Positions 43,404-53,200 of a DNA stretch of 64,000 nt are shown piece by piece; position 1 is the stretch's first letter, and the number at the start of each line of letters is the position of its first letter. A program made the position numbers and the translations under genes. The notes under the pieces were generated by a model, which was given only the letters and a program-made list of their open reading frames with translations, had not been told where the DNA came from and did not search any database. The DNA is from Xanthomonas sp. F10 (GTDB taxonomy: Bacteria > Pseudomonadota > Gammaproteobacteria > Xanthomonadales > Xanthomonadaceae), in contig NZ_JACHNP010000001.1 of the NCBI RefSeq assembly GCF_014206815.1, positions 896,456 through 960,455 of the forward strand, read 5' to 3'.

Positions 43404-44552
43404 GTGGATTTCAGCTTTACCGAAGAGCAATTGATGATCCAGGACGTGGCGCGGCGCATCGCCCAGGAGCGGATCGCCCCCAGCGCCGAGCACCACGACC
43501 GTGCCGGCGAATTCCCGCTGGAGAACATCCGCCTGCTGGGCGAGAACGGGCTGATGGGCATCGAGGTGCCGGAGGAATACGGCGGTGCGGGCATGGACCC
43601 GATCGCCTACGTGCTGGCGATGGTCGAGATCGCCGCCGGCGACGCGGCGCATTCCACCATCATGTCGGTCAACAACTCGCTGTTCTGCGCCGGCATCCTC
43701 AAGAACGGCAATGAGGAACAGAAGCAGAAATACGTGCGCGCCATCGCCGAGGGCCGCGAGATCGGCGCCTTCGCCCTGACCGAGCCGCAGTCCGGCTCCG
43801 ACGCCACCGCGATGCGGTGCCGCGCGGTGCGCCAGGACGACGGCAGCTTCGTCATCAACGGCAAGAAGAGCTGGATCACCTCCGGCCCGGTCGCCAAGTA
43901 CATCGTGCTGTTCGCGATGAGCGAGCCGGACAAGGGCGCGCACGGCATCACCGCGTTCGTGGTCGATACCGACAAGCCGGGCTTCCATCGCGGCAAGACC
44001 GAGCCCAAGCTGGGCATTCGCGCCTCGGCCACCTGCGAGATCGAGTTCCAGGACTACGTGGCCAGCGCCGACGAGGTGCTGGGCACGCCGGGCGAAGGCT
44101 TCAAGATCGCGATGAGCGTGCTCGACGCCGGCCGCATCGGCATCGCCTCGCAGGCGATCGGCCTGGCCCGCGCCGCCTACGAGGCCACCCTGGAGTACGT
44201 GAAGGAGCGCAAGGCGTTCGGTTCGCCGATCGGCGCGTTCCAGATGACCCAGGCCAAGATCGCCGACATGAAGTGCAAGCTGGACGCCGCGCTGCTGCTG
44301 ACCTTGCGCGCGGCCTGGCTGAAGGGGAAGGGCCAGCGCTTCACCACTGAGGCCTCGGTGGCCAAGCTGACTGCCTCCGAGGCGGCGATGTGGATCACCC
44401 ACCAGGCGGTGCAGATCCACGGCGGCATGGGTTACTCCAAGGAGATGCCGCTGGAGCGCTACTTCCGCGATGCCAAGATCACCGAGATCTATGAGGGCAC
44501 TTCGGAGATCCAGCGCCTGGTGATTGCCCGTAACGAGACGGGATTGCGTTGA
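43404..44552 (+). CDS. Acyl-CoA dehydrogenase
   Basis: A 382-residue FAD enzyme that oxidises acyl-CoA to enoyl-CoA. MDFSFTEEQLMIQDVARRIA is the usual start, FALTEPQSGSDATAMRC and INGKKSWITSGPVAKYIVLF are in the middle domain, and IYEGTSEIQRLVIARNE near the C-terminus has the catalytic glutamate. The length is normal. The GTG start at 43404 is preceded by GGGAGGGG. Chain-length preference cannot be read from sequence; the short-chain/branched group is possible. It is divergent from the ArsR-methyltransferase gene. Confidence 0.93.
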   Translation: MDFSFTEEQLMIQDVARRIAQERIAPSAEHHDRAGEFPLENIRLLGENGLMGIEVPEEYGGAGMDPIAYVLAMVEIAAGDAAHSTIMSVNNSLFCAGILKNGNEEQKQKYVRAIAEGREIGAFALTEPQSGSDATAMRCRAVRQDDGSFVINGKKSWITSGPVAKYIVLFAMSEPDKGAHGITAFVVDTDKPGFHRGKTEPKLGIRASATCEIEFQDYVASADEVLGTPGEGFKIAMSVLDAGRIGIASQAIGLARAAYEATLEYVKERKAFGSPIGAFQMTQAKIADMKCKLDAALLLTLRAAWLKGKGQRFTTEASVAKLTASEAAMWITHQAVQIHGGMGYSKEMPLERYFRDAKITEIYEGTSEIQRLVIARNETGLR

Positions 44553-44616
44553 GGCGGGGATTTGGGAGTCGGGATTGGGGATTGGCCGGTTTCCGAATCG
44601 GTTGAGGCATCGGGAG

Positions 44617-44645
44617 AAGCGGCCGCAAGGCCGCTTTTTCTTTTT
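44617..44645 (+). terminator. Rho-independent terminator after acyl-CoA dehydrogenase
   Basis: AAGCGGCC, loop GCAA, GGCCGCTT, then TTTCTTTTT. This is a perfect 8-bp GC stem followed by a T-tract, 64 bases past the acyl-CoA dehydrogenase stop. Confidence 0.9.
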
Positions 44646-44681
44646 GTGGAAAAGGGATGAGTGGCGTTCGGGCTGCATTGC

Positions 44682-44704
44682 GTCGGGACTGAAGTCCCTC
44701 CCAC
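44682..44704. repeat. REP unit, GTGG family
   Basis: GTCGGGACTGAAGTCCCTCC, the second REP family of the window, also at 23719, 23831 and 59822. It is a solo unit between two terminators. Confidence 0.8.
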
Positions 44705-44780
44705 AGGGAGCGCTCGGCCTTCAAGGAGCTCTCCGTCTTGCGGCGGGTTTTGGATCGCGCTTCCCGACTAGATTCCCGGA

Positions 44781-44807
44781 CAACAAAAAGCGGCCTTGCG
44801 GCCGCTT
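44781..44807 (-). terminator. Rho-independent terminator after the RND operon
   Basis: Read on the minus strand, AAGCGGCC, loop GCAA, GGCCGCTT and a TTTGTTG tract follow the RND genes after about 115 bases. The stem and loop are identical to those of the plus-strand terminator at 44617. Confidence 0.85.
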
Positions 44808-44921
44808 CTTGTTTTGCCTCTACAGGACGGAAGGATCAGGGCCGGGAGCGGGCCGATTCACGAATCCCAACTCCCAAATCCCTGGCCTTTCAGCAGCCGA
44901 ATGGCTGATCATCCCCGCCCC

Positions 44922-47900
44922 TCAGCGATCCGGCTGATGCCGCGCCAGGCCGGCTTCCTGCATCTGCGTGAACTCCTTCGAGGGCTCGTCCAGCTTGTCG
45001 CCGAGCATGCGCCGCACCATCACGAAGAACAGCGGGATGAACAGCACGCCCAGCACGGTGGCGAACAGCATGCCGCCGATCACGCCGGTACCGATGGCGT
45101 GGCGGGCGTTGGCGCCGGCACCGGTGGAGATCGCCATCGGCAGCACGCCGAGGATGAACGCGAACGAGGTCATCAGGATCGGGCGGAAGCGCAGGTGCGC
45201 CGCCTCGGCCGCGGCCTCGCGCAGGGTCTTGCCCATCGCCCGCTGCTCCACCGCGAACTCGACGATCAGGATCGCGTTCTTGGCGGCCAGGCCGATCACC
45301 GTGATCAGGCCGATCTTGAAGTAGATGTCGTTGGGCAGGCCGCGCAGCAGCGAGAACGCCACCGCACCAAGCACGCCGATCGGCACCACCAGCAGCACCG
45401 ACACCGGGATCGACCAGCTCTCGTACAGCGCCGCCAGGCACAGGAACACCACCACGATCGACAGCACCAGCAGCAGCGTGGCGGTGTTGCCGGCGATGAT
45501 TTCCTGGTACGACATGCCGCTCCAGTCGAAGCCGAAGCCCGGCGGCAGGTCGTTGTTGACGATGTCCTCCATCGCGCCCATCGCCTGGCCCGAGCTGCCG
45601 CCCGGGGCCGGGTTACCGACGATGTTGACCGCCGAGTAGCCGTTGTAGCGGCTCAGCGAGGGCGAGCTGTAGATCCAGTCCGAGCTCACCACCGTGCTCA
45701 ACGGGATCATCTGCGGCAGGCCGCTGCTGTCGGTGGCGGTGCTGCTGGGCACGTAGAAGTTGCGCAGCGACTCCGGACCGGTGCGGAACGGCGCGTCGGC
45801 CTGCATGTTGACGCGCTTGATGCGGCCTTCGTAGAAGAAGTCGTTGACGTACACCGGCGCCAGCATCAGCTGGATCGACTGGTAGATGTCGTTGACCGAC
45901 AGGCCCATCGACTGCGCCTGCACGCGGTCCACCTTCAACTGCAGCTGCGGCGAGTTCTCCAGGCCGTTCGGACGCACGCCGGCCAGGGTGTCCTGGCGCT
46001 GCGCGGCCTTGCCGAGCACGATGTTGCGCGCCTGCAGCAGGGCTTCCTCGCCGGCACCGGTCCGGTCCTGCAGCCACATGTCGAAGCCGCCGAACTGGCC
46101 CAGGCCCTGCACGGTCGGCAGGTTGACCACGAAGATCTGCGCGTCCTTGATCCCGTAGAACATCCCGTTCAACTGCTGGATCAGGTCGCCTGCGGCGATG
46201 TCGCGGTCTTCCCAGGGCTTGAGCCGGATGAAGCCCATGCCCACGTTCTCGCCGCGGCCCAGGAAGCTGAAGCCGGCCACCTGCAGCATGCCTTCGACCG
46301 CCTTCTGCTGCTGCAGCACGCCGCGCATCTGCGCGAACACCTCGTTGGTGCGGGTCTTGGTCGCACCCGGCGGCAACTGCACGATCGCCAGCGCGAAGCC
46401 CTGGTCCTCTTCCGGCAGGAAGCTGCCCGGCATGCGCGTGAACAGGAAGCCGCACAGCACCAACAGCAGGGCGAACACGGCCATCCAGCGCGGCGCGCGG
46501 CGGATGGTGCTGCCGACCGCGCCGACATAGCGGTGCGCCAGCTTGTCGTAGTACTTGTTGAAGGTGCGGTAGACCCAGTTCGGGTTGTCGTTGTGGGTGG
46601 GCTTGAGGAACGCCGCGCACAGCGCCGGGGTGAAGCTCAGCGCCAGGAACGCCGAGAACCCCATCGACATGGCGATGGTGATCGCGAACTGCTTGTAGAT
46701 CGCGCCGGCCGCGCCGGGCTGCATCGCCGAGGGGATGAACACCGCCGCCAGCACCACGGTGATCGCCACCACCGCGCCGGTGATCTGGGTCATCGCCTTG
46801 TGGGTGGCCGCCTTCGGTGCCAGGTGCTCCTCGGACATGATGCGTTCGACGTTCTCGATCACCACGATCGCGTCGTCGACCACGATACCGATCGCCAGCA
46901 CCATCGCGAACAGGGTCAGCTGGTTGATGGTGAAGCCGATCGCCCACATGCCCAGGAAGGTGCCCAGCAACGCCACCGGGATGACCAGGGTGGGGATGAT
47001 GGTGGCGCGGAAGTTCTGCAGGAACACCAGCATCACCAGGAACACCAGCACGATCGCCTCGGCCAGGGTCTTGACCACTTCCTCGATCGAGATCTTGACG
47101 AAGGTGGTGCTCTCGTACGGCGTGAACCAGGTGACGCCCTGCGGGAAGCTGGGCTGCAGCTCGTCCATCTTGGACTTGACCGCCTCGGACACGCTCAGCG
47201 CATTGGCGCCGGGCAGCAGCTGGATCGCGAAGGCGCCGGTCGGCTTGCCGTTGTACTGGGTGTCGAAGCCGAAGTTGGTCGGGCCGAACGCGACCCGGGC
47301 CACGTCCTTCAGCCGCACCACGGTGCCGTTGCCGTCGGCGCGCAGGATGATGTTCTCGAACTGCTCGGGCGAGGTGAAGCGGCCTTCGGCGCTGACCGTG
47401 GCGGTGAACGACTGGCCCTGCGGTGCCGGATCGGAACCCAGCGAGCCGGCCGCGAACTGCACGTTCTGGGCGCGGATCGCGGTGTACACGTCGTTGGCGG
47501 ACATGTGGTAACCCTGCAGCTTCTCCGGGTTCAGCCAGATGTCCATGGCGTACTCGGCACCGAACTGCTGGGTGCTGCCGACGCCGGGCACGCGCGAGAT
47601 CTGTTCCAGCACGCGCGAACCGACGATGTCGTTGAGCGCGTCGCGGTCGATCGACGGGTTGTCCGAACGCAGCGCGATCACACTGAGGAAGCCGGCGTTG
47701 GCCTTGGCCACCACCACGCCCTGCGCGGTCACTTCCGAGGGCAGGCGCGGGGTGGCCAGTGACACCTTGTTCTGCACCTGCACCTGGGCGATGTCCGGAT
47801 CGGTGCCGGTCTCGAAGGTCAGGGTGATGGTGGCGGTGCCGCTGGAGGACGACGACGAGCTGAAGTAGAGCAGGTGGTCGATGCCGGTCAGTTGCTGCTC

Positions 47901-48095
47901 GATCACCTGGGTGACCGAGCGTTCGGTGGTGCTGGCGCTGGCGCCGGGATAGGTGGCGGTGACGGTGACCTGGGGCGGGGCGATCGAGGGATACGACTCG
48001 ACGCCGAGATTGAGGATGGCGATCACGCCGCTGAGCGAGATCAGGATCGCCACCACCCAGGCGAAGACCGGGTGTTCGATGAAGAACTTAGGCAT
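44922..48095 (-). CDS. RND efflux pump permease (HAE1 / AcrB-MexB type)
   Basis: A 1057-residue inner-membrane proton-driven drug exporter. MPKFFIEHPVFAWVVAILIS is the typical N-terminus. GIVVDDAIVVIENVERIMSE carries the two proton-relay aspartates, and GLAAKNAILIVEFAVEQRAM holds the conserved lysine of the C-terminal half. Length and both duplicated halves are complete. It follows the adaptor gene after 12 bp. No outer-membrane channel gene is in the operon, so it must recruit one encoded elsewhere. Confidence 0.95.
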   Translation of the reverse strand: MPKFFIEHPVFAWVVAILISLSGVIAILNLGVESYPSIAPPQVTVTATYPGASASTTERSVTQVIEQQLTGIDHLLYFSSSSSSSGTATITLTFETGTDPDIAQVQVQNKVSLATPRLPSEVTAQGVVVAKANAGFLSVIALRSDNPSIDRDALNDIVGSRVLEQISRVPGVGSTQQFGAEYAMDIWLNPEKLQGYHMSANDVYTAIRAQNVQFAAGSLGSDPAPQGQSFTATVSAEGRFTSPEQFENIILRADGNGTVVRLKDVARVAFGPTNFGFDTQYNGKPTGAFAIQLLPGANALSVSEAVKSKMDELQPSFPQGVTWFTPYESTTFVKISIEEVVKTLAEAIVLVFLVMLVFLQNFRATIIPTLVIPVALLGTFLGMWAIGFTINQLTLFAMVLAIGIVVDDAIVVIENVERIMSEEHLAPKAATHKAMTQITGAVVAITVVLAAVFIPSAMQPGAAGAIYKQFAITIAMSMGFSAFLALSFTPALCAAFLKPTHNDNPNWVYRTFNKYYDKLAHRYVGAVGSTIRRAPRWMAVFALLLVLCGFLFTRMPGSFLPEEDQGFALAIVQLPPGATKTRTNEVFAQMRGVLQQQKAVEGMLQVAGFSFLGRGENVGMGFIRLKPWEDRDIAAGDLIQQLNGMFYGIKDAQIFVVNLPTVQGLGQFGGFDMWLQDRTGAGEEALLQARNIVLGKAAQRQDTLAGVRPNGLENSPQLQLKVDRVQAQSMGLSVNDIYQSIQLMLAPVYVNDFFYEGRIKRVNMQADAPFRTGPESLRNFYVPSSTATDSSGLPQMIPLSTVVSSDWIYSSPSLSRYNGYSAVNIVGNPAPGGSSGQAMGAMEDIVNNDLPPGFGFDWSGMSYQEIIAGNTATLLLVLSIVVVFLCLAALYESWSIPVSVLLVVPIGVLGAVAFSLLRGLPNDIYFKIGLITVIGLAAKNAILIVEFAVEQRAMGKTLREAAAEAAHLRFRPILMTSFAFILGVLPMAISTGAGANARHAIGTGVIGGMLFATVLGVLFIPLFFVMVRRMLGDKLDEPSKEFTQMQEAGLARHQPDR

Positions 48096-48107
48096 GGGGG
48101 GAGTCCG

Positions 48108-49382
48108 TTACTGCTTCGGCTGGTCGGAATGCGAGGCGGCGTCCGGCGAATCGCCGTGCGCTGCGCCCTGTGCCGGGGCGGCGCCCTTGGCCGGTGCGGC
48201 AGCACCCTGGCCGGGGGCGGCGCCAGCGCCCGGGCCCTGGCCCTGCGCAGCGGCGTTCGGGTCCCACGGCTTGGCCACGGCCGGTGCGCCTTCCTTGACC
48301 TTGGGCAGGCCACTGACGACCACCTGGTCGCCGCTCTGCAGGCCGCCGCTGACGATCCACTTGTCGCCCTGCTGGCCGACCGTGGTCAGGTCCTTGCGCA
48401 CCACCTTGCTGTCCTTGCCGACGACCATGGCGTAGGCGCCCTTGGCATCGCGCAGCACCGCCGCCTGCGGGATCAGGTAGACGTCCTTGCGCTGGCCCAG
48501 GTTGGCCGCGAAGCTGACGAAGGCGCCGGGCAGCAGCACCCGGTCCGGGTTCGGCAGCAGTGCGCGCAGCGTCACCGAGCCGGTGCTCGGATCCACCGCG
48601 GCGCCGGAGAAGTCCAGCGTACCGGCATGCGCATAGGTGCTGCCGTCGCCGAGCTTGATCTGCACGGTGGACTTGTCCTCGGCGTTGAGCGCGACGTTGC
48701 CCTCGGTCTGCGCCTGGCGCAGCTGCGCCAGTTCGTCGGCGCTCATCGAGAAGTTGACGTACAGCGGGTCGAGCTGGTCGATCGTGGTCAGCAGGGTGCT
48801 GTCGCCCTGGCCGACCAGCGCGCCCTCGGTGACCTGCTGCTTGCCGGCGCGGCCGGAGATCGGCGCGGTGACGGTGGCGTAGCCGAGGTTGATGCGTGCG
48901 GTTTCGACCGCCGCGCGGGCCTGCTGCACCGACGCGGCGGAGCTGCGCTCGGTGGCCTCGGCGTTGTCCAGGTCGGACTTGGACACGTAGGCCTGCGGCG
49001 CCAGGCTGCGCGCGCGGGCGGCGGCGGCCTTGGCGTTGGCGTAGGTGGCTTCGGCGGCGGCCAGCTGGCCCTGCGCCGAGGCCAGCGTCGCCCGCAGCGG
49101 CGCCGGGTCGATCTGGAACAGCGGCTGGCCTTCCTTGACGTCGGTACCTTCGGTGTACAGGCGCTTTTCCAGCACGCCGGCCACGCGGGCGCGCACATCG
49201 GCGCTACGGAACGCGGACAGGCGGCCGACCAGTTCGCGCTGCAGCGGCACGGTCTGCGGCTGCGCCTGCAGCACGCCCACCTCCGGCGGCGGCATGGCCT
49301 GCTGCTGATCCTGTTTCTTGCAGGACGCCAACACCACCACGACGGCGCAGGCCAGGGCGAAAGAACGCAACGGGGAGGTCAT
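48108..49382 (-). CDS. RND efflux periplasmic adaptor (AcrA/MexA type lipoprotein)
   Basis: A 424-residue lipoprotein adaptor joining the inner-membrane pump to an outer-membrane channel. The signal ends in VVLASC (lipobox). The lipoyl/coiled-coil hairpin spans about 60-210 (GVLEKRLYTEGTDVKEGQPL, then ARINLGYATVTAPISGRAG). The beta-barrel and membrane-proximal domains follow. The last about 60 residues are an unusual Ala/Gly/Gln/Pro-rich tail. Its ATG overlaps the TetR stop by 4 bp. Confidence 0.94.
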   Translation of the reverse strand: MTSPLRSFALACAVVVVLASCKKQDQQQAMPPPEVGVLQAQPQTVPLQRELVGRLSAFRSADVRARVAGVLEKRLYTEGTDVKEGQPLFQIDPAPLRATLASAQGQLAAAEATYANAKAAAARARSLAPQAYVSKSDLDNAEATERSSAASVQQARAAVETARINLGYATVTAPISGRAGKQQVTEGALVGQGDSTLLTTIDQLDPLYVNFSMSADELAQLRQAQTEGNVALNAEDKSTVQIKLGDGSTYAHAGTLDFSGAAVDPSTGSVTLRALLPNPDRVLLPGAFVSFAANLGQRKDVYLIPQAAVLRDAKGAYAMVVGKDSKVVRKDLTTVGQQGDKWIVSGGLQSGDQVVVSGLPKVKEGAPAVAKPWDPNAAAQGQGPGAGAAPGQGAAAPAKGAAPAQGAAHGDSPDAASHSDQPKQ

Positions 49383-50032
49383 CGGGTGGTACTCCGGTCT
49401 GGTTTTGTAGAAGGAAGGGAAGGGGCGGGGGTGAAGGCGCGCAGGAAACCGTCCACGGCGAACTCGGCCCAGGCGCGCTGCGCGGCGGGCGCGTCGCGAT
49501 GCGCGCTGTGGAAGCGCCGACGTTCGAAATCCATGCCGACGATCATGCTCAACAGCAGTTCGGCCATGAAGTGCGGATCGTCATGCCGGAGCTGGCCCCG
49601 GGCCATGGCATCGCGCAGGTGCTCGCTCAGGCGTTGCATCAGCGCTCCGGCGCTGTCGCGGAACAAGGAGCGGGCTTCTTCGGGGAAGTGCCGAGATTCG
49701 GCGGCGATCAGCTGGGAACTCTGCAGAACGCTCGGCTCGAACAACTGTTCCAGGTATTCGCAGGCGAAGCGCAGCAGGCTGCCGCGCAGGTCGTCCTGCG
49801 CCGGCTCCAGGTGCGCGGTGGCCAGGTCCAGGTGGTCCTGCAGCGCCCGCCGCAGCAAGGCTTGCTTGCTGCGGTAGCGGCTGTACAGGGTCTGCTTGGA
49901 GCAGCCGGCGCGTGCCGCCACCGTGTCCATGCTCAGGCCCATGCCTTCCTCGGCCAGCAGCTCGCGCACGACCGCGTACACGCGTTGGTCGCGCGCCTGG
50001 CGCTGTGCGGCAGAGGCGAGGGGGGTGCTCAT
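49379..50032 (-). CDS. TetR family repressor of the RND operon
   Basis: A 217-residue regulator. The N-terminal helix-turn-helix is LSMDTVAARAGCSKQTLYSR followed by YRSKQALLRRAL. The C-terminal domain (about 70-200) is helical and should bind the inducer. It is the first gene of the tetR-adaptor-pump operon on the minus strand, so it most likely represses its own operon until a pump substrate binds. A weak inverted repeat lies just upstream of the start. Confidence 0.9.
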   Translation of the reverse strand: MSTPLASAAQRQARDQRVYAVVRELLAEEGMGLSMDTVAARAGCSKQTLYSRYRSKQALLRRALQDHLDLATAHLEPAQDDLRGSLLRFACEYLEQLFEPSVLQSSQLIAAESRHFPEEARSLFRDSAGALMQRLSEHLRDAMARGQLRHDDPHFMAELLLSMIVGMDFERRRFHSAHRDAPAAQRAWAEFAVDGFLRAFTPAPSLPSTKPDRSTTR

Positions 50033-50039
50033 CGATTGT

Positions 50040-50053
50040 GGACTATACCGTCC
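50040..50053. promoter_or_regulatory. Weak candidate TetR operator
   Basis: GGAC and GTCC arms are six bases apart, eight bases upstream of the tetR ATG, overlapping a TATAGT-like -10 on the minus strand. The symmetry is short, so the call is tentative. Confidence 0.3.
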
Positions 50054-50274
50054 AGTTTAGAATTAGAACAGCCTTGACACCGCGGCGTTCTTGCTGACAA
50101 CAACGCGGCCCGCAAAGCGTGGTGATCGCGGCGTGACGATGGTGTCGCGACCCGCTTTGCCCGATTTGGCGCCTCGTCTCCGCCACGCCGTCGGTTTGCG
50201 ATGCAGCAAGGTAGTTGAACGGAGCACCGGTACAATTCTCGCTTTCCCATCGAGCATCGTTGCTGCTCTCCGTC

Positions 50275-53200
50275 ATGAAACCCAAACACGCCGCTTCCCG
50301 TTCCAAATCTCCGGCCGCCACCCGCACCTCCGCGACCCCGTCCGCCACCAAGTCGGCCAAGGCGCCCGCCAAGCCCAAGGCGGCCGCCAAGCCTGCGGCC
50401 AAGCCGGCCGCCCCGCGCAAGGCCGCGACGCCGCCCAAGCTGGCCGCGACCGTGCCGGCCACGTCCAAGGTGATCGACGCGGCGCCCGCCGCCGGCGGTT
50501 TCAGCCTGACGCCGGTGTTCGCGGCGCTGCGCAAGCGCTACCCGGCCGCCCGCCAGGAGGAAGCGCAGACGTTCGCCGAGGAGTTCTACAAGCGCATGGA
50601 GGAGGACGAGTTCCCCCACCACAGCGCACAGGAGTGGGCGGCGCTGGCCGCGTCGATGCTGGAATTCGCGCGCAAGCGCAAGCCGGGCACGGTCAACGTG
50701 CGGGTGTTCAATCCGAATCTGAAGGACGACGGTTGGGAGTCGTCGCACACGGTGCTGCAGATCGTCAACGACGACATGCCGTTCCTGGTCGATTCGGTGA
50801 GCATGGCGCTGGCGGAACTGGGTATCGGCGTGCACGTGCTGGGCCATCCGGTGCTGCGCATGCAGCGCGACAAGAGCGGCATGCTGGAGAACGTGGGCGA
50901 GGGCAAGGCGGAATCGCTGATGGCGCTGGAGATCGACCGCCAGCCGCCGGAAGACATGGCGCAGGTGGAAGCGGCGATCCGGCGCATCCTCGGCGAGGTG
51001 CGCAACATCGTGCGCGACTGGGGCAGCATGCGCGAGAAGATGCTGGCGCTGGCCGACGACCTGACCACCCGGCGCCTGCCGGTGGACGACAAGGGCCGGC
51101 GCGAGGCGCAGGAATTCCTGCGCTGGGCCGCGGCCGACCACTTCACCTTCTTCGGCTACCGCGAGTACCGCGTGGAGAAGCAGGGCGGGGAAGACGTGCT
51201 GGCGCCGCTGGAAGACAGCGGCCTGGGTCTGCTTCGCGGGCAGGACAAGTCGCCGGCGCGGCCGGTGCGCACGCTGGCCGCGCACGGCCTCAGCGAGTCG
51301 GGCAACAAGGAAGCGCTGATCCTGACCAAGACCAATGCGCGCTCGCGTGTGCACCGCAGCGGCTACATGGACTACATCGGCGTGCTGGAGTTCGACGCCA
51401 AGGGCCGCATCGTCGCCGAACAGCGCTTCCTCGGCCTGTTCACCTCCAGCGCCTACAACCGCCGCCCGTGGGAGATCCCGCTGGTGCGCGAGCGCTTCGA
51501 CTATGTCATGCGCAAGTCCGAGCTGACCCCGAGCAGCCACAGCGGCAAGGCGCTGCGCCACATCCTGGAGACGCTGCCGCGCGAGGAACTGTTCCAGTCC
51601 AACGAGGAAGAGCTGTACCGCACCGCGATGGGCATCCTCGGCCTGCAGGAGCGGGTGCGCAGCCGCCTGTTCCTGCGCCGCGACAAGTACGGCCGTTTCA
51701 TTTCCGCGCTGGTGTACATCCCGCGCGAGCGCTTCAACACCGACGTGCGCCTGCGCATCGAGGCATTGCTGAAGGACGCGCTGCACGGCGAGTACATCGA
51801 TTCCAACGTGGTGCTGGGCGAATCGCCGCTGGCGCAGCTGCACCTGATCGTGCGGCCGAAGCCGGGCGAGGCGCTGGAGTTCGACACCACCGAACTGGAG
51901 TCGCGCCTGGCGCACCTGCTGCGCAACTGGCACGACGACCTGCGCGAGGCGCTGGTGGCCAGCCGCGGCGAGCGCGATGGCCTGCGCCTGGCCGCCGGCT
52001 ATGGCCGCGCGCTGCCGGCCGGCTACATCGAGGAGTCGACCGCGCAGATCGCCGCGCGCGACGTCGAGCGCCTGGCCGCGCTGCGCGGCCCGGAAGACCT
52101 GCACCTGAGCCTGCAGGCGCTGCGCCGCGACGGCGCCGACAGCCTGCGCCTGAAGCTGTACCGCCAGCACGACGACCTGCCGCTGTCGGACGTGTTGCCG
52201 ATGATGGAGAACCTGGGCCTGCGGGTGATCTCCGAGCGTCCGTACCGCCTGGTGGTGGACGGCACGCCGCTGTCGATCCAGGACTTCGAGGTCGAGCCGC
52301 TGGCCGGCAGCATCGACGTGGACGCCGCCGACGCGCCGCTGTGCGAGGCGTTCGTGCGGATCTGGCGCGGCGACGCCGAGAACGACGGCTTCAACCGCCT
52401 GATCGTCGGCGCCAGCCTGAGCTGGCGCCAGGTCGCGGTGCTGCGCGGCTACTGCAAGTACCTGCTGCAGACCGGCGTGCCGTTCTCGCAGGCCTACGTG
52501 GAAGAGACCTGCAACCGCTATCCGCTGCTGGCGCGGCTGCTGGTGGAGCTGTTCGAGGCGCGCTTCGATCCGGCCACCGGCAGCGAGAGCAAGGCGCAGA
52601 TCGCCGAAGGCCAGGCCGCGCTGGCGGCGCAGCTGCGCCTGCTCGCCAACGGCGACGAGGCCGCGCTGAAGGCGCTGCAGCCGGTGATCGACGCGCGCAG
52701 CGGCAACCGAGAGACCCAGCTGGAGGCGGTCTCGGCCGCGCTGCTGAAGCTGTTCGACCAGGTGGCGAGCCTGGACGAGGACCGCATCCTGCGCAGCTTC
52801 AAGGGCGTGATCGAAGCGACCCTGCGCACCAGCCACTACCAGCGCGGCGCCGATGGCGGGCTGGGCCACTGCATCAGCTTCAAGCTGGATTCGGCCAAGG
52901 TGCCGGACCTGCCCAAGCCGCGCCCGTACCGCGAGATCTTCGTGTACGGCCCGCGCGTGGAAGGCGTGCACCTGCGCTTCGGCGCGGTGGCGCGCGGCGG
53001 CCTGCGCTGGTCCGACCGGCGCGAGGACTTCCGCACCGAGGTGCTGGGCCTGGTCAAGGCGCAGATGGTCAAGAACACGGTGATCGTGCCGGTCGGCGCC
53101 AAGGGCGGCTTCTTCTGCAAGCGCCCGCCGGTCGGCGGCGACCGCGATGCGGTGCTGGCCGAAGGCATCGCCTGCTACAAGCTGTTCATCCAGGGCCTGC

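Larger units (their letters stand above)
44555..44890. repeat. Widely spaced GGGATTC-type inverted arms
   Basis: The left arm 44555-44595 (GGGGATTTGGGAGTCGGGAT) and the right arm 44858-44890 (CACGAATCCCAACTCCCAAA) are inverted. They enclose the twin terminators and one REP unit. Confidence 0.75.
44553..44921. other. Convergent intergenic region with twin terminators and repeats
   Basis: This 369-bp gap holds two terminator-like hairpins with the same stem, a GTGG-family REP unit at 44682-44704, and left and right GGGATTC-type arms at 44555-44595 and 44858-44890. No gene is supported. Confidence 0.85.

Noticed and set aside
50075-50110. TTGACA on the plus strand upstream of gdhB as a -35 element
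   Set aside because: No -10 hexamer is found at 16-18 bp and the position is far from the likely start.
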